Shown piece by piece: positions 24,617 to 37,386 of a stretch of 64,000 nt of DNA. Source of the DNA: Blepharisma japonicum (Eukaryota; Ciliophora; Heterotrichea; Heterotrichida; Blepharismidae); contig CATKHK010000019.1 in the NCBI GenBank assembly GCA_949751835.1, forward strand, positions 434,001 through 498,000, read 5' to 3'. Each line of letters opens with the position of its first letter. Positions within the stretch are counted from its first letter, which is position 1. A program made the translations under genes and the position numbers. The notes under the pieces were generated by a model. The model was not told where the DNA came from, ran no database searches, and saw nothing but the letters and a program-made list of their open reading frames with translations.

Positions 24617-27600
24617 TTAGTCTTTGCTGTATGGGGCTATTTTTTCCTTTGAAATAATCGCACTTTTTCCAAAGGTAAAGGCAAACTTGAACAAATTTGA
24701 TGTATCTTTTGCACTTTTCCTGAACAATAAGCTTGGATATTTTTTATTTTGAATGTACAATCCGATCACAATAATGAGAAAATACCCAAAAATTAGAATT
24801 GTAAATAGTAGAGTTAAATATTGCTTTATGCCTATAGCAATAGTAGAGATAAAAGCCAATCAAGCAACTCCAATTAAAATTAGGCCTTGCCACCAACTAA
24901 ATCTTGCGTAGTTGTAAGGCTTGAATTTAAATGTAAAAATAATATAAATAACTAAAACTACTACAAAGAAGCATCCATGGGCTATATCTTGAGACCTTTT
25001 TATGGTTTTATTCATAACGATCAGGGTTATCTGAAAAATTGTTTTTACCATTAAATACATAGGACTTGTTTTTACATGAAGCATTCCTTGTAACTCTTGT
25101 CATAGAGGTCTACAGAAAATAGCGAAAGGCACATATAATAATAATGCTAAAAATGACGATATTGAATATACTAAATGTTCATCTTTTCAGCAAAAATAAT
25201 AGCAATCTCGAGCAAGAAAGCTGTCTGTAAAGCTATCTCCGATAGATTGATCACATAAGAAAACATCAAGGCAAATAGATATAAAAGGAATAAAACATAA
25301 ATTTCCCAATATCGGCATAAGGTAGTCAGCAAGCCATGCTAAAAATTTAACGATAGATAAAAAATGTCATTTCTCATCAAGTCTCAATAAAACAACAGCA
25401 CAAAGAACAGCTCACAATCCTATGCCAGCAAAAACGATATCTACTAAAATCCAAAATACTCCATGGTCTAATTTAATAATATTTTGCAAGTTAAATGAAA
25501 ATGATGCAGAAAAGTTCTCAAAAAAGGGGCTTATTATCGTAAAATTAGGCCCCATGGCTGAATATTGGAAAAATTCAATTATTATCGAAATCCCTACGAT
25601 CGTGTCTTGCAAAGAAATTTCTTCTTTCTGCTTAAGATCTTCATTTGCAATGTTTCATCACTTTTTCCATATAAATACTGTAATTGCAAAAGTGATTACC
25701 GCAACAAAAAAGCAAATCCCAAAAAGGAGTGCCCTCCCTTTAGGAAACGTTTTAATTAATTTATCTGGAAACGGGCATTTACTGTTTTGATTTCTTAAAT
25801 CGCTAGGTTTAATAGTAGTTCCGCTTGGATAAACAAAAGAGCTTGATAGAGTTAAAACAGGAGAAGAAAAAGGCCTAAAGCGTCCTATAGCTTTGGCTGT
25901 AAGATTCCCTGTACTATCAATTTCATTAGTTTCGATATCTCACGATTCAACAATTCTGTCATTACTGTCTGAATCTGTTGCAACAAATCCGGTGCATCCT
26001 TGAAATTTCTGAATTCTGATAATTGATTCAAGTTTAATAGGATCTGTGTAGTCTTGACCTCTATTTATCATATAATCCAAAGCATGAGCTAAAACATATG
26101 TCCCATCATAGAATGAGCAGGCATATACTGTAGGAGATTGCTTATGAATCGCTGTAACCTTTGCCTTAACTTTAGTTCCAATTTTGCCAACTCAAGTACT
26201 GAGAGAAAGTCTCATAATAGGAATCCCAACTTCAAGCCTTTTATAAGTATACTCATCCCAATTCCCAATAGCTGTCAAAGAATCTAGATAAGTCACAAAT
26301 GTAATCAAATCGCCTTTTCTCATACCTAAATCATAAAGCATTTCGAAAAAATAGCTACACATAGGATATACTATATTTAGTATGAGCAATCTTGCTTGAG
26401 AATCAATAATGCCTTGCACAATGTCTGTGTAGTTTTTTATACCTTCTCTATCTAAATCTGCTGGAATTCATTGTGTACTTTCAGGATTTATTACTTCTAA
26501 GCCTTGATTTTCAATTGCTGGCGTTAAATATCAAGATTGTGAAATTCCTCAGGAATCATTTTGATAAATAAGGGCGACTTTTTTTCACCCCATAGCTTTA
26601 AGTAGAACTGAGAGGTAAGAGCAGCCATAAGAAGCTGCAAATCAAACCCTTGTAAACATAGGATAAATTGCTGTAGAGTTAAGAGATGACTGTGTAGCAG
26701 AACAGCCAACTGTTGGAAGCGTCACATTTAGCTTTTGAAATGTCTGCATTGCTCCAATAGTTGTGCTTGAGCCAAATGATGATATGTGAGCGAGCCCTAA
26801 TTTTTCTATGTCCTTTTGAAAGCAATTATAAGTAAATTTTGCGTCATAAATATTAACTCCACAATCGAAAGTAAAAAATTCAATTTGAAAATTTTGTAAA
26901 AGGGTATTTCCTTCGTTTATTTCATCAGTTGCAAAATATGTTCCCCAAGCTCCATATATTCCACTTAAAGCTGGAGCTGAATTAGGATTTGTGCGTCCTG
27001 CATTTATGCTTAAATTCAAAAATTTTCTAGTTGATTCAGGAGTTAAGATTGACTCTCCAGGAAAAATCAAAATTTTTGATATAGATATAATATTATTTTC
27101 AATTGATCCGACAATGATCCTTTTTCCTTTCTGGATATTTACTAATGAAAATTTGTAAATATTATGATAATTTCGCAATGCTGTAATAATGTCTTCGGTA
27201 GTTTCTTTTGAAACTTGATTTAAAATATAAGAAATTGCATTTAATACTGAATTTTTGAGATATTCTTCAGGAGAAGCTGCGAATTCTTGTCCAGATTCAG
27301 TCACAATTAGTGAGCCATCAATATTGCACTGATATCCACTTTCTTGGTCCAAAATTATACCATTTCCCTCTGTTAAAAGTTTTGCATTTTGTAAACCCTT
27401 TTGCAGCTCTAGTGATTCCAAGAAGTTTGTAAATATATAAAAAACTGTTGCACCTTGTCGAACAACTACTTTATTTACAAGCTCTTCTATGCTCGACTGC
27501 GACTCAACAGTTAAGAAATTGAAATCCGGGGAAAATTTATCTACTTCTTCTTTAATGCTATAATTTTTTATATTTCCAATTACAACCCCTTGAGTTCAAT

Positions 27601-28027
27601 TTAAATAGGTTAAAACTGACAAAAATGCATTTGTCTGTTCCTTTTTTGTCGAGATAAGCGAAAAAGTTCACTCGTCAAAAAATTTTGTATTACTCTGTAA
27701 TACAAAATGGATCAACATTTGGCTTTTGCATAAATGGGAAATTGCATTTTGAATATCCAAATTTTCTGATAAATCTAGAATAATTAATGATTTTGGAAAA
27801 TTACTTATACAATCAGCCAGATTTGAGAACCTGCATTCGTGTCAGTCTATTTCAGAGGTGTGTGATTGGGTAACCTCGAGAAGAAAGGTCACATTTCAGG
27901 TGCTTGGATTTGAATTATAATTATCTTCATAGGTAATGATAATTTCTAATGAAAATGATAAGTTGGTAAGAGCGAATAAGATAAATATTTGGATCATAAA
28001 CCGTTGATGTCTTGATAGTGATGCCAT
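24617..28027 (-). CDS. Dual-VFT multi-pass receptor, subfamily III, copy c (complete)
   Basis: Minus strand, ATG at 28027 to TAA at 24617-24619, 1,136 aa in one frame. The leader is MASLSRHQRF then IFILFALTNLSFSLE. VFT1 has IDWHEC and SLIILDLSENLDIQNA and ends LIFPGESILTPES. VFT2 has WGTYFATDEINEGN, FDCGVNIYD, YPMFTRV and FQGCTGFVATDSDSNDR. TGA codons are frequent in the first 600 bases, for instance where family tryptophans lie. The membrane module has ARDCYYFC and KPYNYARFSWWQG, and the tail KSAKDTSNLFKFAFTFGKS. Its closest relative is the neighbour at 28805, with which it shares flanking DNA. Confidence 0.9.
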
Positions 28028-28804
28028 ATATTAATATTTACAAAAAAAAAGTTATTAGAAAGAGAAAAATAATAAATTGAAAGTAATATTGCTGAATTTT
28101 ATTTAATCCATAAGGTATATTTAATCTAGAACTCATCTGAGTATTTATTAAGCAACTAGAAAGAATATAATTTCATTAAAATTACACCTGAAAACTTTAA
28201 TATTTTACAAAAGTTATCTTAAATCTATCTATTAAGATAAAAATTTTATATACTTAAAAATAGAGAATATCAAAATTTAAATACATAATATATGCATTCA
28301 TGGCTTTCGAAATATAAACAAATCTAAGGATATGCAGAAAGCTCAGTGAAATAAAGGAGACTATTGAGTTCTATATCCTTTTATCTTTAAAATTTTTATT
28401 CTATATCTAAATATATACCCAGAAATTAAATAATTTATAGACATTAATAAAATTTTTCTACCAATATTTTAATTAAAAATATTATAATTTTTTATTCCCA
28501 TGGATTAAGAGGTAAATTTTTAAATTTTTTGGTAGTTTATTGCTAGATTTTATCCAGTGTGGCTTATAAAATTAATTCATTAATTAAATTTTATGTATAA
28601 AAAAAGTTTTCATGAGCTTTGAGATCTCAAACATAAATAGATAAATCGAGTAAGAATTAAGATATTTATTTTTGACATGCTCAATGTCAGAGTATTGAGA
28701 GATTAATTATATTATAAAAATTTCCTTAATTTTAAAAAGAATTATTATTAAAAGAATTTAAATATAGTTTTTCCTAGATTTAATAGTCTTTATATATTTA
28801 TTTT
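28028..28804. other. Spacer duplicated with its gene
   Basis: About 0.78 kb. Next to 28028 the sequence (atattaatatttac, then an A run) matches the flank upstream of 32209. Around 28330 an agctca.tgaaa.aaggag stretch recurs near 32508. The part near 28565-28730 recurs near 24342. No gene or RNA feature was seen. Confidence 0.6.
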
Positions 28805-31800
28805 TTAGTCTTTCTTATATGGGGCTATTTTTTCCTTTGAAATAATCGCACTTTTTCCAAAAGTAAAGGCAAACTTGAATAAAGTTGATGTATCTTTCGT
28901 ACTTTTCCTAAACAATAAGCTTGGATATTTTTTATTTTGAATATACAGCCCTACAACAATAATAAGAAAAAATCCAAAAATCAGAATTGTAAATAGTAGA
29001 GTAAAATATTGTTGTGTTCCTATAGCAATAGTAGAGATAAAAGCCAATCATGCAACCCCAATTAAAATTAGTCCTTGCCACCAACTAAATCTTGCGTAGT
29101 TGTAAGGCTTGAATTTAAATGTAAAAATAATATAAATAACTAAAACTGCAATAAAAAAACATCCATGAACTATATCTTGTGACCTTTTTATGGTTTTATT
29201 CATAACGATCAGAGTTATCTGAAAAATTGTTTTTACCATTAAATACATAGGACTTGTTTTTACATGAAGCATTCCTTGCAATTCTTGCCAAAGAGGCCTA
29301 CAGAAAATAGCAAGAGGTACATATAATAATAATGCGAAAAATGACAATATTGCATGAACTAAGTGTTCATCTTTCCAACAAAAATAATAGCAATCTCGAG
29401 CAAGAAAGCTGTCTGTAAAGCTATCTCCGATAGATTGATCGCATAAGAAAACATCTAGACAAACAGAAATAAAAGGAATAAAGCACAGATTTCCCATAAT
29501 AGGCATAAGATGGTCAGCAAGCCATTCTAAAAATTTAATGATAGATAAAAAATGTCATTTCTCATCAAGCCTCAATAAAACAACAGCGCAAAGAACAGTC
29601 CACAATCCTATGCCAGCAAAAACGATATCTACTAAAATCCAAAATACTCCGTGATCTAATTTAATAATATTTTCTAAGTTTAATGAAAACAATGCAGAAA
29701 ACTTCTCCAAAAAAGAGCTTAAAATCGTAAAATTAGGCCCCATAGCTGAATATTGGAAAAATTCAATTATTATCGATATCCCTACTATTGTGTCTTGCAA
29801 AGAAATTTCTTCTTTATGCTCAAGGTCTTCATTTGCAATATTCCATCATTTTTTCCATATAAATACTGTAATAGCGAAAGTAATTACGGCAATAGAAAAG
29901 CATATCCCAAAAAGGAGCACTCTCCCTTTAGGAAATGTTTTAATTAATTTATCTGGAAATGGGCATTTACTGTTTTCATTTCTTAAATCGCTAGGTTTAA
30001 TAGTAGTCCCGCTTGGATAAACAAAAGAACTTGATAGAGTTAAAACAGGAGAAGAAAAAGGCCTAAAGTGTCCTATAACTTTGGCAGTAAGATTCCCTGT
30101 ACTATCAATTTCATTAGTTTCGATATCTCATGATTCAACAATTCTATCATTATTGTCTGGATTTGTTGCAACAAATCCTGTGCATCCTTGAAATTTCTGA
30201 ATTCTGATAATTGATTCAAGTTTAAGAGGATTTGTGTAATCTAGACCTCTATTTATCATATAATCCAAAGCATGAGCTAAAACATATGTTCCATCATAAT
30301 ATGAGCAGGCATAAACTGTAGGAGATTGTTTATGAATCTCTGAAACTTTTGTCTTAACTTTTGTTCCAATTTTTCCAACCCATGTACTGAGAGAAAGTCT
30401 CATAATAGGAATCCCAACTTCAAGCCTTTTATAAGTATATTCATCCCAATTCCCAATAGCTGTTAAAGAATCTAGATAAGTCACAAATGTAATCAAATCG
30501 CCTTTTCTCATACCCAAGTCATAAAGCATTTCGAAAAAATAGCCACACATAGGATATTCCATATTTAGTATGAGCAATCTTGCTTGAGAGTCAATAATGC
30601 CTTGGACAATGTCTGTGTAGTTTTTTATTCCTTCTCTATCTAAGCCTGCTGGAATTCATTGTGTGCTTTCAGGATTTACTACTTCTAAGCCTTGATTTTC
30701 AATTGCTGGTGTTAAATATCAAGATTTTGAATAGCCTCAGGAATCATTTTGATATATAAGAGCAACTTTTTTTCACCCCATAGCTTTAAGCACAACTGAG
30801 ATATAAGAACAGCCATAAGAAGCTGCGAATCAGACCCTTGTAAACATAGGATAAATTGCTGTAGAGTTAAGAGATGCCAGTGTGGCTGAACAGCCAACAA
30901 CTGGAAGTGTTACATTTAGCTTTTTAAATGTTTGCAGTACTCCAATAGTTGTGCTTGAGCCAAATGATGGTATATGCGCAAGGCCTAATTTTTCTATGTT
31001 TTTTTGAAAGCAATTATAAACAAATCCTGCGTCATAAACTGTAACTCCACAGTCAAAAGTAAAAAATTCAATTTGAAAATTTTGCAAAAGGGTGTTTCCT
31101 TCGTTTATTTCTTCCATTGCAAAATATGTTCCCCAAGCAGCATATATTCCACTTAAAGCTGGAATTGAGTTAGGATTTGTACGTCCTGCATTTATGCTTA
31201 AATTCAAAATTTTTCTAATTGACTTGGGGGTAATATTTGACTCCCCAGGAAACATCAAATTATTTGATATAGAAATAATATTATTTTCAATTGATCCAAC
31301 AATGATCCTTTTTCCTTTCTGGATATTTACTAATGAAAATTTGTAAATATTATGATAATTTCGCAATACTGTAATAATATCTTCAGTAGTTTCTTTAGAA
31401 ATTTGATTTAAAATATTAGAAATTGCATTTAATATTGAATTTTTGAGATATTCTTCAGGAGAAGCTGCGAATTCTTGTCCAGATTCAGTCACAATTAGTG
31501 AGCCATCAATATTGCACTGATATCCACTTTCTTGGTCCAAAATTATACCATTTCCCTCTGTTAAAAGTTTTGCATTTTCTAAACCCTTTTGCAACTCTTG
31601 CGATTCCAAGAAACTCGCAAATATATAAAAAACTGTTGCACCTTGTCGAACAACTACTTTATTTACAAGCTCTTCTATGCTTGACTGTGATTCAATCATT
31701 AAGAAATTGAAATCCGGGGAAAATTTATCTACTTCTTCTTTAATGCTATAATTTTTTATATTTCCAATTGCAACCCCTTGAGTTCAATTTAAATAGGTTA

Positions 31801-32209
31801 AAACTGACAAAAATGCATTTATCTGTTCTTTTTTTGTCGAGATAAGTGAAAAAGTCCACTCATCAAAAAATTTTGTATTACTCTGTAATACAAAATGGAT
31901 CAACATTTGGCTTTTACATAAATGAGAAATTGCATTTTGAATATTCAGATTTTCTGATAAATCTAGAATAATTAATGATTTTGGAAAATTGCTTATACAA
32001 TCAGCTAGTTTTGAGAAGCTGCATTCGTGTCAGTCTATTTCAGAGGTGTGTGATTGAGTAACCTCGAGAAGAGAGGTCACATTTCAGTTGCTTGGATTTG
32101 AATTATAATTATCTTCATAGATAATAATAATTTCTAATGAAAATGATGACTTGAAAAGAGCGAATAAGATAAACAGTTGCCCCATAAGCCGATGAAGCCC
32201 TGATGCCAT
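28805..32209 (-). CDS. Dual-VFT multi-pass receptor, subfamily III, copy d (complete)
   Basis: Minus strand, ATG at 32209 to TAA at 28805-28807, 1,134 aa in one frame. The leader is MASGLHRLMGQ then LFILFALFKSSFSLE. VFT1 runs through IDWHEC to LMFPGESNITPKS; VFT2 has WGTYFAMEEINEGN, FDCGVTVYD, YPMFTRV and FQGCTGFVATNPDNNDR. The membrane module has HLVHAILSFFALLLYVPLA, FCRPLWQELQGMLHVK and KPYNYARFSWWQG. It matches the gene at 24617 along its whole length with only scattered changes and no indels that I could see, so this pair is a recent tandem duplication. Confidence 0.9.
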
Positions 32210-32627
32210 ATATTAATATTTACCAAAAAAACATTTTTGAGAAATAGAAAAATAATAAGTAACTTGAATTATAAGGTTATATCTTTAGATTTGATTGAGT
32301 TAATTTTATAATATATGAAATAAGAATCCTGAGCATTTATTAAACAGCCAGAAATAATACAATTTCATAGCAATTACAGCAGGTGGGTTTTAATATTTTA
32401 CTAAAATTATCATAAATCTATCTATTAATTTTATTCCTAAAATTAGAGAATACCTATAATTTACAAATTCTTGATTTTCAAAAATAATAAAACCTAAGAT
32501 ATGAAACAAGCTCAATGAAAATAAGGAGATAATTAAATTCTACACTTAAAAGAATTTAAAATAAAAATTTTCTTTTCTAATTTTTATTATGAAAATAAAG
32601 AATATCTTCTTTTTTTAATTGTTAGGT
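32210..32627. other. Intergenic spacer
   Basis: The left part, upstream of the gene ending at 32209, resembles 28028-28370 as noted there. The right part is AT-rich with no recognised feature. Confidence 0.55.
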
Positions 32628-35600
32628 TTATTTTCCATCTGGAACTATTTTTCCTTTAGAAAAGGTTGAAGTTTTTCTGAAGTTAAATGCGAATTTAAAT
32701 AAAGTGGATGTATCTTTAGCACTTTTTCTAAATAGCAGACTAGGATATTTTTTCTTTTGAATGTACAGCCCTGCCATCCCAATAATAAATCATCCAAATA
32801 GTAAAATGGCTAATAATGCTGTTAAATCGCGGTCTATCACTATAGCAATTGTAGAGATTAAAGCTAGCCATACAATTCCAATTAAAGTTAATCCTTGCCA
32901 CCAGCTAAATCTTGCATAGTTGTAAGGCTTGAATTTAAATGTAAAAACTGTATAAATAACCAAAACGACTATAAATAAACACCCATGGGCAATGCTCTGA
33001 GATCTTTTTATAGTTTTATTCATCACAATCAGCGTAATCTGAAAAATCGTTTTTACCATTAAATATATTGGACTTGATTTTACGTGAAGCATTGATTGCA
33101 ATTCTTGCCAAAGAGGTCTACAAAAAATAGCTAAAGGTACATACAAAAATAATGCTAAAAATGAAAATATTGCATGAACTAAATGCTCCCCTTTCCAGCA
33201 AAAATAATAGCAATCTCTTGCCAAGAAGCTGTCTGTAAATTTATCTCCTATTGACTGATCACACAAAAATACGTCAAGGCATATCGAAATAAAAGGGATA
33301 AAGCACAAGTTTCCTAGAATTGGCATAAGGTAGTCAGCAAGCCATGATAAAAACTTAAAAATTGTTATAAATTTCCATTTCTCGTCAAGTCTAAGTAAAA
33401 CAACTGCACACAGAATTGTCCATAAAAGAATCCCACCAAACACCATTTCCAAGATAATCCAAAAAATCCCATTTTCTAGCTTAATAAAATCTCCTAAATT
33501 CAGTGAAAAAATATAAGAAAATTTCGCAATAATTGAGCTTAAAATTGAAAAATTAGGCCCCATAGCTGCATACTGGAAAAATTCGACCACTATTGATGCC
33601 CCAACTATTGCATCTTGTATAGAAAGTTCTTCTTTTTGTTTAAGCTCATCAATTGACATATTTCACCATTTTTTTCATATAAAAATTGTAATTACAAAAG
33701 TAATTAAAGCTACGGTAAAGCAGATCCCAAATAGCAGCCCTCTTCCTTTATCAAATGTTTTAACTAATTTGCTAGGAAATGGACATTTATTGTTTTGATT
33801 TCTTAAATCACTAGGCTTAGTAGTCGTTCCGTCTGAATAAACAATAGGATCTGAAATAGTTAAAATATGAGAGGAAAAAGGCTTTAATAATCCTACAACT
33901 TTAGTAGTAATATTTCCAGTGCTATCAAGTAGATTGCTCTCAATAGACCATGCATCTGCAATGCGATCATTACTGCCTGCATCCGTTACAATGTTTCCTG
34001 TACACCCTTGAAATTTCTGAATTCTTACTGAAGATTCTAACTTATAAGGGTCAGTGTAATCTTGACCTCTATTTATCATATAGTCTAAGGCATGGGCAAT
34101 TTGATAAGTTCCATCATAATAAGAGCACACATAGCCAGTTGGAGTTTGCTTGTGAAGGGCTATTACATTTTCTTTCACTTTTTGTCCTATTTTACCGACC
34201 CAAGTTTGAAGAGTTAGCCTTATTGTAGGAATCCCAACTTCAAGCCTTTTATAGCATATCTAAATATGTAGCAATTATAACTAAATCGCCTCTCCTTATT
34301 CCTAAGTCATATAGCATTTCTAAAAAATAATTGCACATTGGAGATTCCATGTTTAGTATTAATAATCTTGCTTGTGAATCAATAATGGCTTGAGCCAAAT
34401 CAGTATAATTCCTTATACTTTCTCTGTCTAGTCCTGTAGGTATCCAACGCGTGCTTTCAGGATTTAATACTTTTAGTCCTTGCTTTTCAATAGCTGGATT
34501 TAAATACCATGATTTCGCGACAGCCCAAGAATTATTTTGATATAAAATCGCAACTTTTTGCCATCCCATAGCCTTGATTAATACAGATAGATAAGAAGTC
34601 CCATAAGAAGCAGTAAACCAAACCCTTGTAAACATAGGGTAAACTGAAGTAAGGTTAAGAGAAGGTTCTGTAGTTGAGCACCCAACTACAGGAAATGTCA
34701 AATTAAGCTTTTTAAATGTTTGTAGTGCTCCAATTGTCATACTAGAACTGAAAGACGAGATATGACCAAGCCCTAATTTTTCAATGTTATTGTTAAAACA
34801 ATTATAAGCGAATTTTGCATTATAAACTGTAACCCCACAGTCAAAATTAAAAAACTCAACCTGAAAATTTTGTAAAAGGGTATTTCCTTCATTTATTTCG
34901 TCCATCGCAAAAAATGCACCCCAAGAGCCAATTACTCCACTTGAAGCGGGTGCTGCGTTCGGATTTGTGGACCCTGCATTAATGCTTAAATTCAAAATTT
35001 TTTTAGATGATTTTGGAATATAATATGATTGCCCAGGAAAAGTCAAATTACTTGATATTGAGATAATATTATTTATAATTGACCCGACAATGACCCTTTT
35101 TCCGCTCTGAATATTTACTAGTGAAAATTTGTGTGTCATATAATTTTGTAAGACTGAGAAAAAATATCTTGTATATTTTCTTCAGAAATTTGGCTTAAAA
35201 TATAGGAAATTGCATTTAATATCGAATTTTTAAGATATTCCTCAGAAGAAGCTGTGAATTCTTGTCCAAATTCAGTCACAATTAAAGCCCCATCAATATT
35301 GCACTGATACCCACTTTCTTGATCCAAAATAATTCCATTCCCAGTCGTTAAAAGTTTTGCATTTATTAACCCTTTTTGTAATTCTAATGACTCTAATAAA
35401 CTAGTAAATATGCAATAAACAGTAGCGCCTTGTCTAGCAACCACTTTATTTACAAGTTCCTCAATGCCTGACTCTGATTCAACAGTAAAAAAGTTAAAAT
35501 CTGAGGAAAAATTAATTACCTTTTCTTTTATATCTAAATTCTCCATATTGTTAAAAGCTACCCCTTGAGTCCAGCTTAAATTGTTTAATACTGATAAAAG

Positions 35601-36002
35601 CGCATTTAGCTGCTCTGTTTTTGTAGGAATAAGCGAAAAAGTTCATCCATCAGAAAATTTAATGTTGCCTAATACTAAATGGATAAATTTTTGACTTTTG
35701 CATAAATAGGAAATAATATTTTGGGTATCCAAATTATCTGATACATCCAAGATAATTAACGAATTTGGATAATAATCTAAGCATTCAGCTAGGCTTGAGA
35801 TGCTGCATTTGTGTCAGTCCACCAAAGCACTTAGAGATTGCGTGACCCCAAGAAGAGAGGTAGTGTTCCAGCCACTGTAATTAGAGCCATAGCTATCTTC
35901 ATAGGCAACTATTATTTCTAGCGAGGTTGACATATGAGCTAGAACGATTAGTAAGACAAGCTGTTGTAGATATTGATGAAGACTTCTATTGGAGTATGAC
36001 AT
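32628..36002 (-). pseudogene. Dual-VFT multi-pass receptor, subfamily III, copy e (two frameshifts)
   Basis: A full-length copy from ATG at 36002 (MSYSNRSLHQY, then a hydrophobic leader to TSLEIIVAYED) to TAA at 32628-32630. The frame breaks twice. Near 35155, in DIFS/VLQNY, there are two extra bases (a TC repeat) compared with the sister copies. Near 34257, after ATYLDML, about 32 bases that encode roughly TVIGNNDTYT in the sisters are missing, joining ATGC directly to TATAAAAGG. The two changes together equal -30, so the original frame returns for the last third. The product would stop inside the end of VFT1. All else is well kept (VDWHKC, WGAFFAMDEINEGN, ARDCYYFC), so the damage is recent, or an assembly or excision error. 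Confidence 0.82.
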
Positions 36003-37386
36003 ACTTAATTAAAATGTTAAGATATCCACAAAAAAACCTTGTATAATCAGAAAATAGTTAATTTATAGCTTATGTGAAGTTGTGCTGCTTAACTTAAATC
36101 TCATTTTGGGTGCCATATAAAATTTATTTTTTGGATTTGATTCCAAGTTGTAGTTAATTTATTTTTAGAATTTTGACAAAAAACCAAAAATAAATTTTGT
36201 TTTTATAAAAATAATTGGAATATTCTATGAGAAAAGAAGAAATTGATGTTTCGTTCTTAATTGAGATTTCAGGAATAAGTGGCCATATTAGCAATTTATT
36301 GAAAGTGTCTTAGATTAAATTAAGATGGTCAATTTTATGTGAAAAGGCAAAGATAATAGGATATCGGTTAAAGATATTTAATTTGCTGATTTTAAAGAAA
36401 CGGAAACTGAATTATAGAAAATTTCAAATTTCTTTTTAGCCAAGGTTTGGAAACTTTTAAATTGGTGTTTTTGAAGTGTAATAATATTTAAGAATAAGAT
36501 AATTTTAGTAAACTATAAATTAATTTGAGATATTTGGCTTATACTTAAGCTGTCATTATGTAGCCTTTAACATCTATAATAAAATATATAAACTTCAATT
36601 TGGATAATTGATCATAAAATTATTTGCTTTTATTTATTGTAAAACTAATTTTAATTCATTATTTGCAAATCCTATTGGCTAATGATTAAAATATTAAAAA
36701 TTTTCCGTGTTGTCTTAAAATTAAAAATTTATTAGCGCTAAAACTAGAATCGAAATCCTCAATGTCTATTTCAAGGAAACCCTATATAGTTTTTCAATTT
36801 TGTTTTAGCCTAGGCGTAATTACCATTTTAGTCAGTAATTTGCAAGCAAGTGAAGACCTAACTCGGAGTAAATAATTCAAAATTAAATAAAAATTATTTC
36901 TGACATTCAAAGATAGTCATTCCTAGATTATCATCTAATTTTAAGAATTGAAATTTTATTAGCAATTAATCATTTTAACTTTAAACTTGTGCTCCACATC
37001 AACTATTTTATATCTTAACTCTAACTTTTAATTTCCTTATATATCTCCAAATCAGATATCTTATACCTTAACTTTAATTTTATATTTTTCTGAAGACTTA
37101 TTGCATATATAAATTTACCCATCTAGAAATATCAAATAATGAGTAAATATCATCAATTTAGGCATAAAAGAATTTTTCTTTTATAACTATTTTGAAGTTA
37201 TTTAGTTTTATTTTTTTAATTATGGTTTTTAAAACATTATATAATAGTCTTCAAAATCAAGTGAAAAATACAATCAGTAAAATTTTTTTATTATATTCTA
37301 GTTTTATGATTGATATCACAAATTACATTTTTTGCTTTTTCCGTTTTTCAAGTAAATTAGTATCAAAAATAACTAAATTCTGAATA
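36003..37386. other. Divergent intergenic region, about 1.4 kb
   Basis: This lies between two genes that point away from each other, so it probably holds both promoters. It is AT-rich, with no recognised motif, RNA gene or old receptor fragment. A frame open from 37192 runs straight into the downstream gene through a TGA codon, but the sequence before 37387 does not look like other family members. Confidence 0.55.

Noticed and set aside
26524-26709. Extra minus-strand frame overlapping the 24617 gene; likewise 30712-30900
   Set aside because: They are alternative frames of conserved receptor sequence at the same place in twin genes.
37192-37386. Upstream extension of the 37387 gene by 65 codons
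   Set aside because: The frame is open through a TGA, but it has no ATG at 37192, no similarity to other members, and would bury the signal peptide.
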